From NCBI RefSeq assembly GCF_000003815.2, contig NC_049984.1, positions 3,164,878-3,228,877 on the forward strand: DNA of 64,000 nucleotides, written 5' to 3'. The stretch comes from Branchiostoma floridae (taxonomy: Eukaryota > Chordata > Leptocardii > Amphioxiformes > Branchiostomatidae). A program made the translations under genes and the position numbers. Under the pieces are notes generated by a model, which saw nothing but the letters and a program-made list of their open reading frames with translations, was not told where the DNA came from and made no database searches. Within the stretch, counting starts at the first letter, position 1, and the number at the start of each line of letters is the position of its first letter. This document shows positions 1 through 11,900 of the stretch, in pieces.

Positions 1-251
1 ATCCAGTGCAATGGCCTATTAGCCTTGGGCGAAAAGTATTCGGTCGCCGAGTCTGCGAGCTTTAAATAACGAGAACGCATGCCCCTGAGGGGAGGGGGGG
101 GGGGGGGGACTCTGCCATTTCTTCGTCGGCATCATGGTCATGCCTCCTCGTAATTTAGAGCTCGCAGACTCGTCGTCCGATCGATTTTCGCCTAATGTAA
201 AGGGGGTAAAACAACAATTCTTCAACAACCTTTACTGTTCAATTGCCGGTT

Positions 252-398
252 TCCAAGTCCTTCTACAGCAACAGTTTCTTTTCCCAGGCAGCAAAATTAT
301 GGAACTCACTTGACGACACTTGTTTCCCTCCTGTCTACAACTTATCAGCCTTCAAAACAAATGTCCACCGCTATCTCCGTACACAGTTTCCAACTTAG
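252..398 (+). mobile_element. LINE reverse-transcriptase C-terminal fragment
   Basis: One frame reads SKSFYSNSFFSQAAKLWNS followed by LSAFKTNVHRYLR and a stop. This is the usual end of a non-LTR retrotransposon ORF2 (SFF...A..WNSL...SL..FK pattern). Only the last 48 codons are readable here, so it is a 5'-truncated copy. Confidence 0.6.
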
Positions 399-1211
399 TT
401 CGTAGTTCATTGCCTTGAAGTGGTCTCGTGACCTTGCTTTGAACAATCTCGTTAAAAAAATAAAAAAAAAAAAAACTGTAGAAATGATACCACCCAAGAA
501 AATAATTCAGAACTTAATATTATTTCAAAATACATCTTTACACAATGTCCTGAACACACGTACAGTTGAGTCGGTGTAGTATTTCATATTTATTTTCAAT
601 AAAATTCTCGACCCTCTTTGACATTCTCTGATGAAGACATCCTTACAGAATCCACCATAATCAACTCTGCAACATTTTTTTCTCAACCCATTTCTTCACC
701 ATATGGGAAAATTCCCCTCCATAATATACTAGTAGTACTTCTTCTTGGTTTGTATACACTAACAGGCTGCTAAAAAGATGTACATATATACAAGCACCTA
801 ACTAATACACTACTGAAACATGTACACAGAATTCAAACTGACAAAAGGAAGAGGAAACTTGTGCCTGTACTGTCTTACATGTAGCTTGGAACTTAAGAAG
901 TTTTTTTTTCTTCCAAAGACAAAGTTAGCTCTCTCTGTTAGTGTGAATTTGTAATGGCAATTGTAAACCTAGACATATGAATGGACAGCGGAATGCTGCT
1001 TGTCAAACAATTGCTCTTTTGCCAAGTAAATAGCTGTTTGATTTTATCTGTCATCCATGGAGGCGGCCATCTTGTTTTTCTTAAAAACAGAATGTAAAAC
1101 GGTGAAACATGTGACTTAAAATAGCCGTAAGTGGCTTAAATATGTTTGATAAATTACTTTGCAATGGTGACCACTTCCTGTTTTAGGCAGACTTGGTATT
1201 TCATATATCAC

Positions 1212-1532
1212 TAATCTCCAAGCAGATCCTACGGTAGCATAAGATACTGTAAATGCAGAAATGTTCGCGGTGGATTAATTTTTCTATAATGGTATTAGAC
1301 TGCAGTTTATGGTGTTATCGCGAACTCAAATCCACCGCGAAAAGCCCCTTTTCCCGCTACCGCAAAATTAAATCCCAGCGAACTTAAATGCATTTACAGT
1401 AGTATCAAAAGCTGGCAGAGGAGTGAAGCCAGCCTAGGAGTGCGTTTGACTCCCTTTGGCCAGGCTATACTCCTTAGCCAGATTTAATACTACAACTTAT
1501 CTTATGCCTCTGATAAATCTGCCTGGAGATTA
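1212..1532. mobile_element. Nested MITE: TAATCTCCAAGCAGAT-ended element
   Basis: Ends are imperfect inverted repeats of about 35 bp: TAATCTCCAAGCAGAT...GCATAAGATA at left, and the reverse complement TAATCTCCAGGCAGAT...GCATAAGATA at right. A second, palindromic MITE (1245-1401) is inserted just inside the left end. Confidence 0.6.
1245..1401. mobile_element. Palindromic MITE, TACTGTAAATGCA family, copy A
   Basis: It starts TACTGTAAATGCAGAAATG and ends ATGCATTTACAGTA, with GTTCGCGGTGG and CCACCGCGAA blocks inside. TA at both ends suggests a TA target duplication (Tc1/mariner-like). Other copies in the window are at 12446, 24868, 44392, 45827 and 47167. Confidence 0.7.
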
Positions 1533-2485
1533 CAATATCACCTTTTTTAATCTACCAATGAAACAATATCATCATAGCAGGCTGACAGCATAAAACTCAC
1601 CACTACCACAAATCTAAAACAGAACCGTGCTTGGAAGAGTGATGAACAAGTTTGATACTAACCATATATTACCTCTTAATGCATCCTTACTAAAAAAAGC
1701 ATCTTAAATTGCGATTGCTTGGTTTACAGTCATATTACTATGCCCAGCATTGCCCACTGCTAAAAGAAGCATCAAAAACAGAAATCAACATACATCACCA
1801 AAACATCCCATAAAACGGAGCATCTACAAATGTATGTAACTTTACACCTTGAAGCTCACACCTTACACATTCAATTTTATCAATTCACGTATCAAGAATA
1901 TTCACTTATTCCACAGGTACAAAGAAAGGTTAACAGATGTACTATGCAGCAGAGGTCACGAGAAAATGTACAATAATGTACCCACAGAGAAACAAGTAAC
2001 ACCGTAAAAGCCAGTTTGGTCTGTAAATTGATTTGTTTTAGTGTGTATACATGTGCGTTAGTATAATATCTTTTTTATGAGGAATTGTTCTCCAGTAACA
2101 ATACAAATATCTTTACATGAATTATATGAATATTATTGGCACATGTTTATCAATCTGTTAGGACTAACAGACTAAAAGTTCCAATAATTTGATGATTATT
2201 GACAGGATCAACTTCAAAGCTTTGGCATTAGCTATTAGTAAGACATTCTGGAAAGTGCATTTTCAGGAAAGCGTTCCTCAATTTCAAGACGGTACTGACA
2301 AATATCATGCTGTACAACATTCAAATTACACAGAGAAGACAGAAACGACCAAGGATCAAGACACTATTTGGGCCTGCTTTAAAGTTTGTGGGCGAAACAA
2401 TTCCTTAGTATAAACGTTTTATTTTAAGTATTTGAATTCTTCACAGAAACACAGTCTTGCAAGCATTGCACAGGTTTTCCTTTCA

Positions 2486-5400
2486 TTATCGAAATTTTGT
2501 GGCAACTAATATAATAAACATGATAATAACTATGACAGCCAGTACCAGGATCAGCAGCATTTTTCTGTTCTTTTTCTGGTATTTCTCCGCCTGTAAAGTA
2601 TGAAAAAAACAATCACATAGGTGAGTTGATGCAGATATCCATGAAACCCCCATCACAAAGTTGACAGACTTTGGCCACATTTGTTGATCGTCAGAAAGCT
2701 GCAGAATCTAAATTTAAAAAAAAATCGCCAGAGGCTTAAGCATACTCTTCGGGTGAAAATCAAACTTTTATGGACCTAAAAACAATCTTAAATAGTCATG
2801 CAATGGTCAAATGGCCTAATTATTGTCCGTTTATCCCCAAAAATTAAATGAAAACTTCTTTAAAGAATTGGACAGATTCTAATAATTCTTTTATGATAGT
2901 AGAAATCGTTTCTCTCACCTTTTGTAATTGTTGTAGCCCAGCATCAACTTTTGTAGCAGTATGCTCGATGTTGTAGTCTATTCTGTCCAACACTGTGCCC
3001 TGTCAGAAATGGAAATAATGTTACTTAAAGACAAATCAGAAATCTCTACAACTACAGATCACTTCTGGACATTTCAAGTGACATACATCACTCTTATTCA
3101 TCAGTATCAATAGAAAGGTAACATTTGCAAGCAAATACTTAATCTCTTCACATGGTCTACCCATAGAAAATACTGCTCTGTTTATTACCTCCATGAAATG
3201 TCATGGAGGTTATATTTTCTGTTATGTGTCTCTGTCTGTGTACAAGATTACTCAAGAATGGCTGGATGGATTGGTTTCATACTTGTTGTGTTGGTAGAGT
3301 GTGATGAAAGCTCGAATCGATGAGATTTTGGGTGCCGTATCTGTCGTTATAATCGATGTAATAATATCAGAAATCACCCCTATATCTGCGATATATTGGA
3401 ACAGGCATCGTGCTTTAAGTGTTTGTTAATGGGCTTAGCTCAAAGCAGATAGTGAGGTGATTTGTATGACAGCTGTTTGGGGAACCCCGAGTTTTTTTGA
3501 ATATGATAATTAGTTTTATTTTGTCTGCTTAGGATATCAAGGAGATGTGAAGCGTAAGTATAATTGTAAGAAGTTGAGGTACATTTAACGGTAATGCTTA
3601 ACAGGTATGGATATCTCACATACTGTACTGCTGATTTGAGTGACATGGTGATTAAAATGCCATTAGGTCCTCTCATCTTAGATGGGTTGGGTGTCAGAAG
3701 TTTTATGGGCGATACAGATGTTCTGATTTCGTTACGATAAGGGACAGTTGTTAGTTGTCTCTTTTGTAGCCAATGGTAATTGTTTTTTAGCAGACGGGGT
3801 TGGCGCCAAGTATTCATCTTACAGTTGGTGTAGGGCTGTCAGAGGAAAGTGTGCATCTCGTTTTTGTACCATGTGAACAGCTGATGTTATGACATATTGG
3901 TGGAAAATCAAATCAGCATCTGACTAAAGTTGGCCACATGCCTTCTTCTTTCTGAGTTTCCCAACTTCCTCCCACCACACCGCTCTGAGGCACATAGTCG
4001 AACCTCAATACTGCTGACAACCGTAGACAGTTTAAATGTCAAACATCAAGCTTAAGGAACACCACGCTACCACATGTCGACCTCATAAACGCACATTACA
4101 CAATTAAGTGTCACATTTTAATAATTACTAATCAGATGGACATCCTCTGTGTCATTAAATAAATACACCACTACTTTCCCATAACATTTATAACCATTAC
4201 TCTCAAATACAACCGACTATAAACATACATACCATCCACAAAAAAGCAATAAATATTTCATGGAGATATGAGGTCCCCGAACTCTAGTTCCTAGTATTTT
4301 AACACATTCATCTACACAATCATGTATGTGGTGACCCAGCTGTCCTACCACTTGCTACATCATGTAATTTAACACCAGTAGATGTCTGCCAGTTTACCTG
4401 TAACCATGGTGACAGATGTCCGGTCTAGGTCATTGACCTTATTTGTTTACAGACGGGAAAGATGAAGAAACAGGGCAATAACAATATTATGTTAACTTGA
4501 AAGTTCATCTGGGTTGGTAGAAGTCATTCTTGAAATAGTTGAACTGTAATTTCCAACACAAAAATTGGACTCACCCCAATTTTCGACTGCACAGCATCAT
4601 TCCTTGACAAAAACTGATGCTGTGCAGTCGAAAATTGAGGTCCAATTCTTATGTCGGAAATTACAGATCAACTATTTCAAGAACAATATTACGACTGTAT
4701 GTTTCACTTCTGTGAAGGTAAACTTAAATACCAACAGATAGAAATAACGTCTCTGACCTGTTCGACGACTATCTGTGCCAGATCTCTGAAGATCTCGTTG
4801 AGATCTGAGATGGATTGCACGATCTTGTTGATCTCCCGCTCCCTCTCCTCCACAACCTCCGAGTTCTCATCAACCATCTGGATCTGGGCTGGCGTGAACC
4901 CCTGGGACAGAGAGGGGGAATGTGAGGCAGTGTGCTCCGGGACAGAGAGGGGAATGTCAGGCAGTGTGCTCTGGGACAGAGAGGGGAATGTCAGGCAGTG
5001 TGCTCCGGGACAGAGAGGTTAAAAGTAAAGGTCTCACTCATGCGTTATATCTTGACATTGTGAGCAATGTACAAATACGTGGTTTACATGGGCATGTTCA
5101 TAATAAACCTACAAGCCATTCATTCTATGTTGAGCATGTTTACCTTTATCATTTTAGAAATTGCAGAAAACCTCATACCACACAATCCCGGTGTGTGGCA
5201 ATTACGACCTGTACTTAGCTACACCCTAGAAGAGGCAATGCCCACTGCTGGCGTACGACTGCACCACTCAAAACCCAGGTCTGAGCACCTCTGCCCCAGC
5301 GCTTGCTTCCAAGAATTACCTGCTTATTTCTTAAGTTACAATACAAACATGCTTTCACCAGATTGAGGTTTGAGATCAGTTCCACAACCTAAAAGGGAAT

Positions 5401-8400
5401 TTCTCACCGCTATAACTATATAGTATAAGCACACCATGGTTTGCTCTTTGTGTCGGTACTCTTTCAGGATACCCACTTTTTAGGGCACTCACCTTATCAT
5501 AGTAGTCATCCTTTAGAAGTGAAGCAAAGAAAGAGGAAGACAGATTTTATAGACATTAGTAATGAATGAATTAGTATCGAAAGTGTTGGGAAAGACATCA
5601 AGGTGTGCAGTCTAACTAGGGTGAGCCCGCTGGACAGAGCTGCTTGGAAGCGTAGTGTGAAGACTAGCCAACTAAAACAAGCCAGCCCGTGTAAGAGATC
5701 CCAGCAGCTGTATAGTCAATTACTGGATACTACTACTACTACCTACTACTAGTTATTGGTGTGAATAGGATAGAATAAAACTACTAGTTTACTTCAAGTA
5801 ACCTACCCTGTCGTACAGCTCATCCACTGCCACCTCCTCCTCTGTCATGAGTGAGCTGCCTGACGTGATCCCGGGCTCGAAAAACTGTCTGGACCGCTCC
5901 TCTCTGTTCTTCAATCCTGGGGAGCAAATAGGCACAGCTCAGTGTATGCAATGTCATAATGTGGGTAGAGTTGCTCCTCTACATATGTGCTGTAATATTA
6001 TGTGTAAATGACTTGTATTGTAAACACTAGAAACAGCGAAAGGACAAATACATCAGCCTGATATCAATACATGTACTATAAATCTATACCGGGGCAACGG
6101 CCAAGAGGGTATAATGTTTGCCCTGTATTTGACGGTTCATGAGTTTGATTCCCGGCCGAGTCATACCAAAGACTTTAAAAATGTTACATGCTGCTTTCTC
6201 TGGTTAGCACTCAGCATTCGGGAAATACATGTAATATGGAAGTTGAACACACACCACTACCAGTGGACTAACCCCCTGCTGTAGTGACTGCACAAAAGTT
6301 GTGAGGCCCAGAGTTACTGAAACATACATGTATGGTGAGATGGCATATACCCTAATACTGAAAATGGCTACCCAAAGTGATTCTGGGTACTACGACAAAT
6401 GTACAAGGGTTTGAAGGAATGAACAAACTCACTTCTGAGATATGCGGACTGTATGTACAAGGTTTAGAACCAATGAACACACTAACTTCTGAGATAGGCA
6501 GAATGAATGAACCAACTCACTTCTGAGATACACAGACTGCCCCTTCCTAAACTGTATGTACAAGGTTTAGAACCAATGAACACACTCACTTCTGAGATAG
6601 GCAGACTGAATGAACCAACTCACTTCTGAGATAGGCTGACTGCCCCTTCCTAAACTGTATGTACAAGGTTTAGAATGAATGAACACACTAACTTCTGAGA
6701 TAGGCTGACTGCCCCTTCCTAAACTGTATGTACAAGGTTTAGAACCAATGAACACACTCACTTCTGAGATAGGCAGACTGCCCCTTCCTAAACTGTATGT
6801 ACAAGGTTTAGAACCAATGAACACACTCACTTCTGAGATAGGCAGACTGCCCCTTCCTAAACTGTATGTACAAGGTTTAGAACCAATGAACACACTAACT
6901 TCTGAGATAGGCAGACTGAATGAACCAACTCACTTCTGAGATTGGCAGACTGCCCCTTCCTAAACTGTATGTACAAGGTTTAGAACCAATGAACACACTA
7001 ACTTCTGAGATAGGCAGACTGAATGAACCAACTCACTTCTGAGATTGGCAGACTGCCCCTTCCTAAACTGTATGTACAAGGTTTAGAACCAATGAACACA
7101 CTCACTTCTGAGATAGGCGGACTGCCCCTTCCTAAACTGTATGTACAAGGTTTAGAACCAATGAACACACTTACTTCTGAGATAGGCAGACTGAATGAAC
7201 CAACTCACTTCTGAGATAGGCGGACTGCCCCTTCCTAAACTGTATGTACAAGGTTTAGAATGAATGAACACACTAACTTCTGAGATAGGCAGACTGCCCC
7301 TTCCTAAACTGTATGTACAAGGTTTAGAACCAATGAACACACTAACTTCTGAGATAGGCTGACTGCCCCTTCCTGAACTGTATGTACAAGGTTTAGAACC
7401 AATGAACACACTAACTTCTGAGATAGGCTGACTGCCCCTTCCTAAACTGTATGTACAAGGTTTAGAATGATGAACACACTTACTTCTGAGATAGGCTGAC
7501 TGCCCCTTCCTAAACTGTATGTACAAGGTTTAGAACCAATGAACACACTAACTTCTGAGATAGGCTGACTGCCCCTTCCTAAACTGTATGTACAAGGTTT
7601 AGAATGATGAACACACTCACTTCTGAGATAGGCTGACTGCCCCTTCCTAAACTGTATGTACAAGGTTTAGAATGATGAACACACTTACTTCTGAGATAGG
7701 CTGACTGCCCCTTCCTAAACTGTATGTACAAGGTTTAGAACCAATGAACACACTAACTTCTGAGATAGGCAGACTGCCCCTTCCTAAACTGTATGTACAA
7801 GGTTTAGAACCAATGAACACACTAACTTCTGAGATAGGCAGACTGCCCCTTCCTAAACTGTATGTACAAGGTTTAGAATGATGAACACACTAACTTCTGA
7901 GAGTGACTGTATGTACAAGGTTTAGAACCAATTAACACACTACAGGGCTCGAAATACTGGGGTTTTGTGCACCCATGTGCACCCAAAATTAGAGCTGTGC
8001 ACCCAATTTATTTCTGTGGTGCACCTTTATTTCATAGGCTTATGTATGTTAAGATGTCAGTATACTAAGTAAACACCATATTCTTGACATCTATGTGTTA
8101 GAAAGAAATTATAATGACTGTCATCGTACTTCCGATTTCTGATTCAAATTACTAATTTAGTAGGTTTGCAATTAGGTTATTCTGATATTCTACTTTATTT
8201 TATGTGGTGCACCCAAAAATATTTTGGTGCACCCAATTTTCTAGGTTGGGTGCACCAGTGCACAGTGCACCTATTCCCAAAAATGAATTTCGAGCCCTGC
8301 ACTTACTTCTGAGGTACGCGGACTGCCCCTTCCTGAACTGTATGGAGAGATCCTGCAGGTTGCTGGCGTGGGAGGACATGATGTTCTTGGTGACCCTCTG

Positions 8401-11400
8401 CTCCTGCGTGGACGCGTACCGACTCTTGTTCCCGATGTTCTGGATGGCCCGCTGACATCTGTGGAACATCTAGAGGAAGACAAGGCTTAGCGTTAAAGTG
8501 TGTTGGGTATCAGTAAACTTAAAGCCTGGGTACCACCTGTGTAGTAGTTGGCTCCAGGCTTTTAGCCAGGCATGCGTCAACGTCATCTTGACGTACTTTT
8601 CTTAGAATAACAAGAAATTTTATGCCCCTGGACGCCCTTACACTGGGGAGAAAATTGTCTGACATTGATAAGCATGAAATTCTGATTGACCAGGGATGCT
8701 ACCAGGTAATCTGTGGTCACAGTCTTCTACTGTGACCTCTGGAACAGTATTTTTGCCTCTTGGGATACCTAAGAATGCACTTTTTAAACTTAAAATCATC
8801 AAAAACTCTGCACCATGGAAGGTGGATGCCCCCAGAACCCCCTACAATAGTCACTTACCGCGACTCACCAATAAGTTTGGACTCCCTATTATAAAATCCT
8901 AGCTAAAAGCCTGGTTGGCTCCTATGTTTGCTTCTGCTGTCTGCGGAACTGTGTATTCAAATCTTTTGGTGGTAACGTCAGTTAATGAGCGAAATAAGGA
9001 ATGGATTCTGGAGCGCTCGTCTGATGACAACAGGCCCTCCTGCAAGTGGAGGGAGGGCATTTCGGTGTACCAATATAATTTGAGACTTTATGCGAGACTT
9101 TTTCAAAGAAAATCTATCAGGCACAATACTTATTCCCTGAGTGATTACCTGAGAAATAATCTCGATGGCATGTTAAGGAAAGCCCCCTAACCCACCTGAG
9201 TGATTTCCTGAGTGATAATCTCGATGGCATGTTCCTCCTCCATGGAATCGTCCAGTGTGGGTCTGTTCATCTGTTTGTCATGCAGGACTGACAGCTCCTT
9301 CACTGAGAGGGGCAGAATGGAAAATCTTTTGATTATCAATTATTCATCAACCCTGTGCTCAAAATACTCTTTTCAGACAGGCTGCCCAGGCAGCAACCTG
9401 AGTCAAAAGCCAGGCACTTCCAAGTTATTACTTCTTTTTCAGCTATTTATCCATTGACTTTTCTTCCCCTTGCATGTAACTCCTTTTGTTTTATCAAAAA
9501 ATAAACACAAAAGCTTATGCGCATACATATAGGTGGGGGAAAAGTGGTGTTCCAACTGCAAAATTTCAGGTTGTGCACTGAGCTACCTGGATTTAGAACT
9601 AAGTTGCGCCAAGCAAAATGTGGTTGCATTTGCACGTGGGTATTTTGAGCACTGTTAACCTAACATGAGAAATAGCTCCCAAAAAAACATGAGAAAAATT
9701 AATCAAACTCCTTACAACTATGCAAGGTTTTTAAAATCTGTTTTCTTACTTTTTTGCCTAATCTTGGTAATCTCATAGCTGACATCTTCCACACCATCCA
9801 CCCTGGAAAATAACATGGGAGAAAATTTTATTACAACAACGTTGGTAACAGTTAGGGGTGGGTACTGGCACAAAGTGGTTTTTCTCCTTGGATCAGTCCA
9901 AAAAAAACGGACCAGATAAAAATCTGTGGACCAGATTTTGGGCCGAGTAGAAAATGACCGGAATATATTGGCAAGGATATAAATGTTTTGGCGATTGCTG
10001 GGTCAAGAAAATAACAAAAGCGAAGTAGAATAGAACTTATAGTCATTTTCTACAGTCAAACTTAGAGTTTACATGAAGATTTTAAAACATGATTTATGGG
10101 CGTACACTGTAATCCAACATAGATGACATCAAATGAAATGCTGGTGTTCTAGTACAGTAGACAAATATGTAGTACAGATGTAAGGTTGATTATATATATA
10201 TACAGTAGAAGCCATTTGATTGTACAGCCTATTCACCAATGTATTTCATGCATTTATCTGGCTGGTGCAATAATGTAAAGTTATCTGGCTGGACCGCACT
10301 GGTTTAGGATTTGGGGATTCCGTGCAGTTAGAGAAGTGTGCGGTAATCCGTTGTGCAATTAACTGGCTTCTACTGTATAAATTTTTGTTGTTACCAGTCT
10401 GGAGGAAAGGAGCTCTTGTGCACCCCGATGGAAGCGTCAGGGTCGGTGGAGATACCAGACACCAGCGCCATCCTGTCATCGGGAACCTGGGGGGAGGGGG
10501 GCACAGACAAACATGCATGCAGACGTGCCATCAGACTGTGATTGTCTAAAAGATTTGTACATAACAAAGTAGGTAGACCAACTCTAGCCTGGGTACCATA
10601 CTCCGTAGTGACCACTGGCTCAATACCTTTCATGGTTAGCAAGCACTTCCTGTACTACTGCCCAAGGTATGAGAGCAGCAGACACAGAATGTACAACGAG
10701 GTGGACAACATATACCAAGAACTCAGTACACGGGAGAAAGAGAGAAGGCTGGACATAGTGACGCTAGCAGGGATGAGAGAAGATCTGGGAGAAGAAACAA
10801 ACAAAAAGATGTACAAGGCATTCTCAAAGTATATAGAAGACACAGGGAGATTTGCCGGGGAGGACTAATAGGTTACTAACTTACTATACACGAATGTGCA
10901 AAGCACCAGAGGTCAAGCACCAAGGAGGAACAATCACATGAGAAGCACCTAGATGGAAATAGTACCTGGAGCTCACGTCTAGCGAAGAAATAGACGTTAA
11001 GCAGGGACAACAACAACAACAACAATAGCAAGCTAAAGTATTGAGTCAGCAGTTATTATGGAGGATTGTAGTCAGACTAGAGTCTAGAAGATTGATTCTG
11101 GGATGAAAACATTTCTGTATCTGAAACACACTATACACACACACATTTAAGTAATACACAAAAAAATTGTGTCAGATGAAAGAGACGAGGCAAACAATGA
11201 AATCTACTCTACTCTTAGTCTTATGCAAATATACTAATAATCACATAACAAAAACAAACATTAACTTCCACACAACATGCAACAGCACACGTTTAGAAGC
11301 TGAGCCTACAATGTACTAGTAAAAGCGAGCAGTGCAAAAAATTTCCAACAGTAGGCATTACCTATTTGTGTAAAATCTTCAATAAATTAAATAATTTGAC

Positions 11401-11900
11401 AGGGGAACATGTAGAAATCTTTGGGGTATTTTTAAAACCTGAGATGATAGTGCCATAGAACGAATAAATCAAATCAATGCGTCATTTCCGTCTGTGCTAC
11501 GTAAGACAGGTTTTACTCATTAGCGTCAGGGCTATTAAAAACTCATGAATAACATCGTGTGTATTAAATCCTTGATGAGACCTCAACTTCAAGTGAACTA
11601 CATGCGTTTACATATAACTTCAACACACCTCAAATAATTTTTTGCAGCCCCAGCCACCGCACACTTGCATGAAGATGCAATACAAATTCCAACATCTCTT
11701 CAATTTTGCATCAACAAACACCAGAACCTATGAATATTTTGACCTTTTCTTCCGAACACCGCAGTTTTGTGTAGACTCTCACTCACCGAAACATCATCTG
11801 CTGAAGAACGGGTACTCACTTGCTCGGCGAACATGTGCCTATTCTGCGCGGCGTTATTCCGCATCAGGATAAAAATCTCCGTCAAACTCCGAGTCGCCAT
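2486..11900 (-). CDS. STX16: Syntaxin-16 (Qa-SNARE), complete, 9 coding exons
   Basis: Qa-SNARE of the trans-Golgi/early-endosome fusion machinery (yeast Tlg2 relative); it is anchored by a C-terminal membrane helix. Coding exons, 5' to 3' on the minus strand: 11900-11820, 10486-10395, 9802-9750, 9302-9196, 8469-8307, 5916-5807, 4901-4758, 2999-2919, 2590-2486. All junctions have GT/AG and the phases join to 311 residues (human is about 325). The N-terminus [16 protein letters not shown] matches the family's Vps45-binding N-peptide. Further landmarks are [19 protein letters not shown] with EEEHAIEI, and FHRCQRA of the Habc region, then the SNARE motif ([15 protein letters not shown]) with the zero-layer glutamine at residue 250 (end of exon 7), followed by VLDRIDYN. 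The last exon reads [11 protein letters not shown] and then a hydrophobic helix ending ATKFR. Exons 4, 5 and 7 have tandemly copied splice sites (see findings). Family assignment is very secure. Confidence 0.96.
3186..4285. mobile_element. Possible element with CCTCCATGAAAT hairpin end, STX16 intron 7
   Basis: The left side has a small palindrome (CCTCCATGAAATGTCATGG, then AGG) and the right side has AATATTTCATGGAGATATGAGG, resembling a half of it. No coding region was recognised between. Boundaries are guesses. Confidence 0.3.
4529..4681. repeat. Long intronic hairpin, arms about 70 bp
   Basis: Bases 4529-4599 and 4615-4681 are inverted copies with few mismatches (both read CTTGAAATAGTTGA... 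and end ...ACTGCACAGCATCA on opposite strands), separated by a 15-bp loop. The hairpin lies in intron 7 of STX16, downstream of exon 7 in the gene's sense. It looks like a fold-back element and would form a long RNA stem if transcribed. Confidence 0.8.
4902..5018. repeat. 34-bp minisatellite at the acceptor of STX16 exon 7
   Basis: The unit GGGACAGAGAGGGGAATGTC plus AGGCAGTGTGCTC(C/T) repeats with starts at about 4904, 4939, 4973 and 5007. On the gene strand the first unit contains the real polypyrimidine tract and acceptor (CCCTCTCTGTCCCAG) of exon 7, so the acceptor region has been tandemly copied into the intron. Confidence 0.85.
6418..7942. repeat. Minisatellite of about 25 units (main period 69 bp) copying the end of STX16 exon 5
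   Basis: Units read ACTTCTGAGATAGGCAGACT, then GCCCCTTCCTAAACTGTATG, then TACAAGGTTTAGAACCAATG and AACACACT. Shorter variants of about 31 bp lack the middle. On the gene strand each full unit carries CATACAGTTTAGGAAGG, then GGCAGTCTGCCTATCTCAGAA and a donor-like GTNAGTG. This is the last roughly 35 bp of exon 5 (coding [11 protein letters not shown]) with its 5' splice site. The array lies just downstream of exon 5, separated only by a transposon inserted at 7943-8299. Because 69 is a multiple of three, spurious open frames run through it. Confidence 0.92.
7943..8299. mobile_element. CAGGGCTCGAAAT-ended element, GTGCACCCA subfamily, copy A
   Basis: It has perfect terminal inverted repeats CAGGGCTCGAAAT / ATTTCGAGCCCTG. 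GTGCACCC motifs recur in both orientations near both ends. It is inserted within the exon-5 minisatellite: the flanks ACACACTA and CACTTACT are array sequence. No exact target duplication is visible. Confidence 0.75.
8555..8913. mobile_element. hAT-like non-autonomous element, STX16 intron 4
   Basis: Ends are CAGGCTTTTAGCCAGG... and ...CCTAGCTAAAAGCCTG, flanked by a perfect 8-bp target duplication GTTGGCTC (8547-8554 and 8914-8921). Eight-base duplications are typical of hAT transposition. Related copies are at 22865 and 42954. Confidence 0.85.
9137..9178. repeat. Copy of the 3' end and donor of STX16 exon 4
   Basis: About 40 bp (CTGAGTGATTACCTGAGAAA, then TAATCTCGATGGCATGTT) repeats the end of exon 4 at 9196-9237 with a few changes, 59 bp downstream on the gene strand. 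The copied exon text would read HAIEIISQ, followed by GTAATC in place of the next exon codons. Confidence 0.75.
9352..9655. mobile_element. Element with GTGCTCAAAATAC ends, STX16 intron 3
   Basis: It starts GTGCTCAAAATAC and ends GTATTTTGAGCAC, with GCAACCTGAGTCAAAAGCCA near the left and TTGCGCCAAGCAAAATGTGG near the right. Similar copies lie at about 30100-30440 (left end degraded) and 31514-31809. The ends resemble those of the CAGGGCTCGAAAT family. Confidence 0.6.
10201..10377. mobile_element. Pogo/Tigger-like MITE, STX16 intron 2
   Basis: It starts TACAGTAGAAGCCATTTGAT and ends AATTAACTGGCTTCTACTGTA less its first base; the TA ends fit Tc1/pogo target use. A clearer copy is at 27002-27179. 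It lies in intron 2 of STX16, next to exon 2. Confidence 0.65.
10560..11030 (+). mobile_element. LINE 3' end with (CAA)n tail, STX16 intron 1
   Basis: A reading frame ending at 10868 includes [20 protein letters not shown] and continues [12 protein letters not shown]...[11 protein letters not shown] before stop. The H(x)n C pattern is the usual C-terminal region of a non-LTR retrotransposon ORF2. After about 150 bp of 3' UTR it ends in ACAACAACAACAACAACAAT. It is antisense to the host gene. Confidence 0.6.

Larger units (their letters stand above)
1..2485. other. Left flank and STX16 3' side, no gene recognised
   Basis: This stretch holds a poly-G run (about 92-109), a LINE tail (252-398), a nested MITE pair (1212-1532) and otherwise AT-rich sequence. 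Part near 2424-2485 is presumably STX16 3' UTR; a plus-strand TTTATT at about 2418 reads AATAAA on the gene strand and could be its polyadenylation signal. Confidence 0.5.

Noticed and set aside
6567-7663. Repetitive open frames of about 60-125 residues on both strands
   Set aside because: The 69-bp repeat period is a multiple of three, which keeps frames open. They are minisatellite products, not genes.
6418-7942. Regularly spaced repeats that might be called a CRISPR array
   Set aside because: Units are contiguous with no unique spacers, the flanking gene is eukaryotic, and the unit is exon-derived.
8915-9190. Plus-strand open frame of 91 residues
   Set aside because: It lies antisense in an STX16 intron and includes the antisense of the exon 4 duplicate; no domain recognised.
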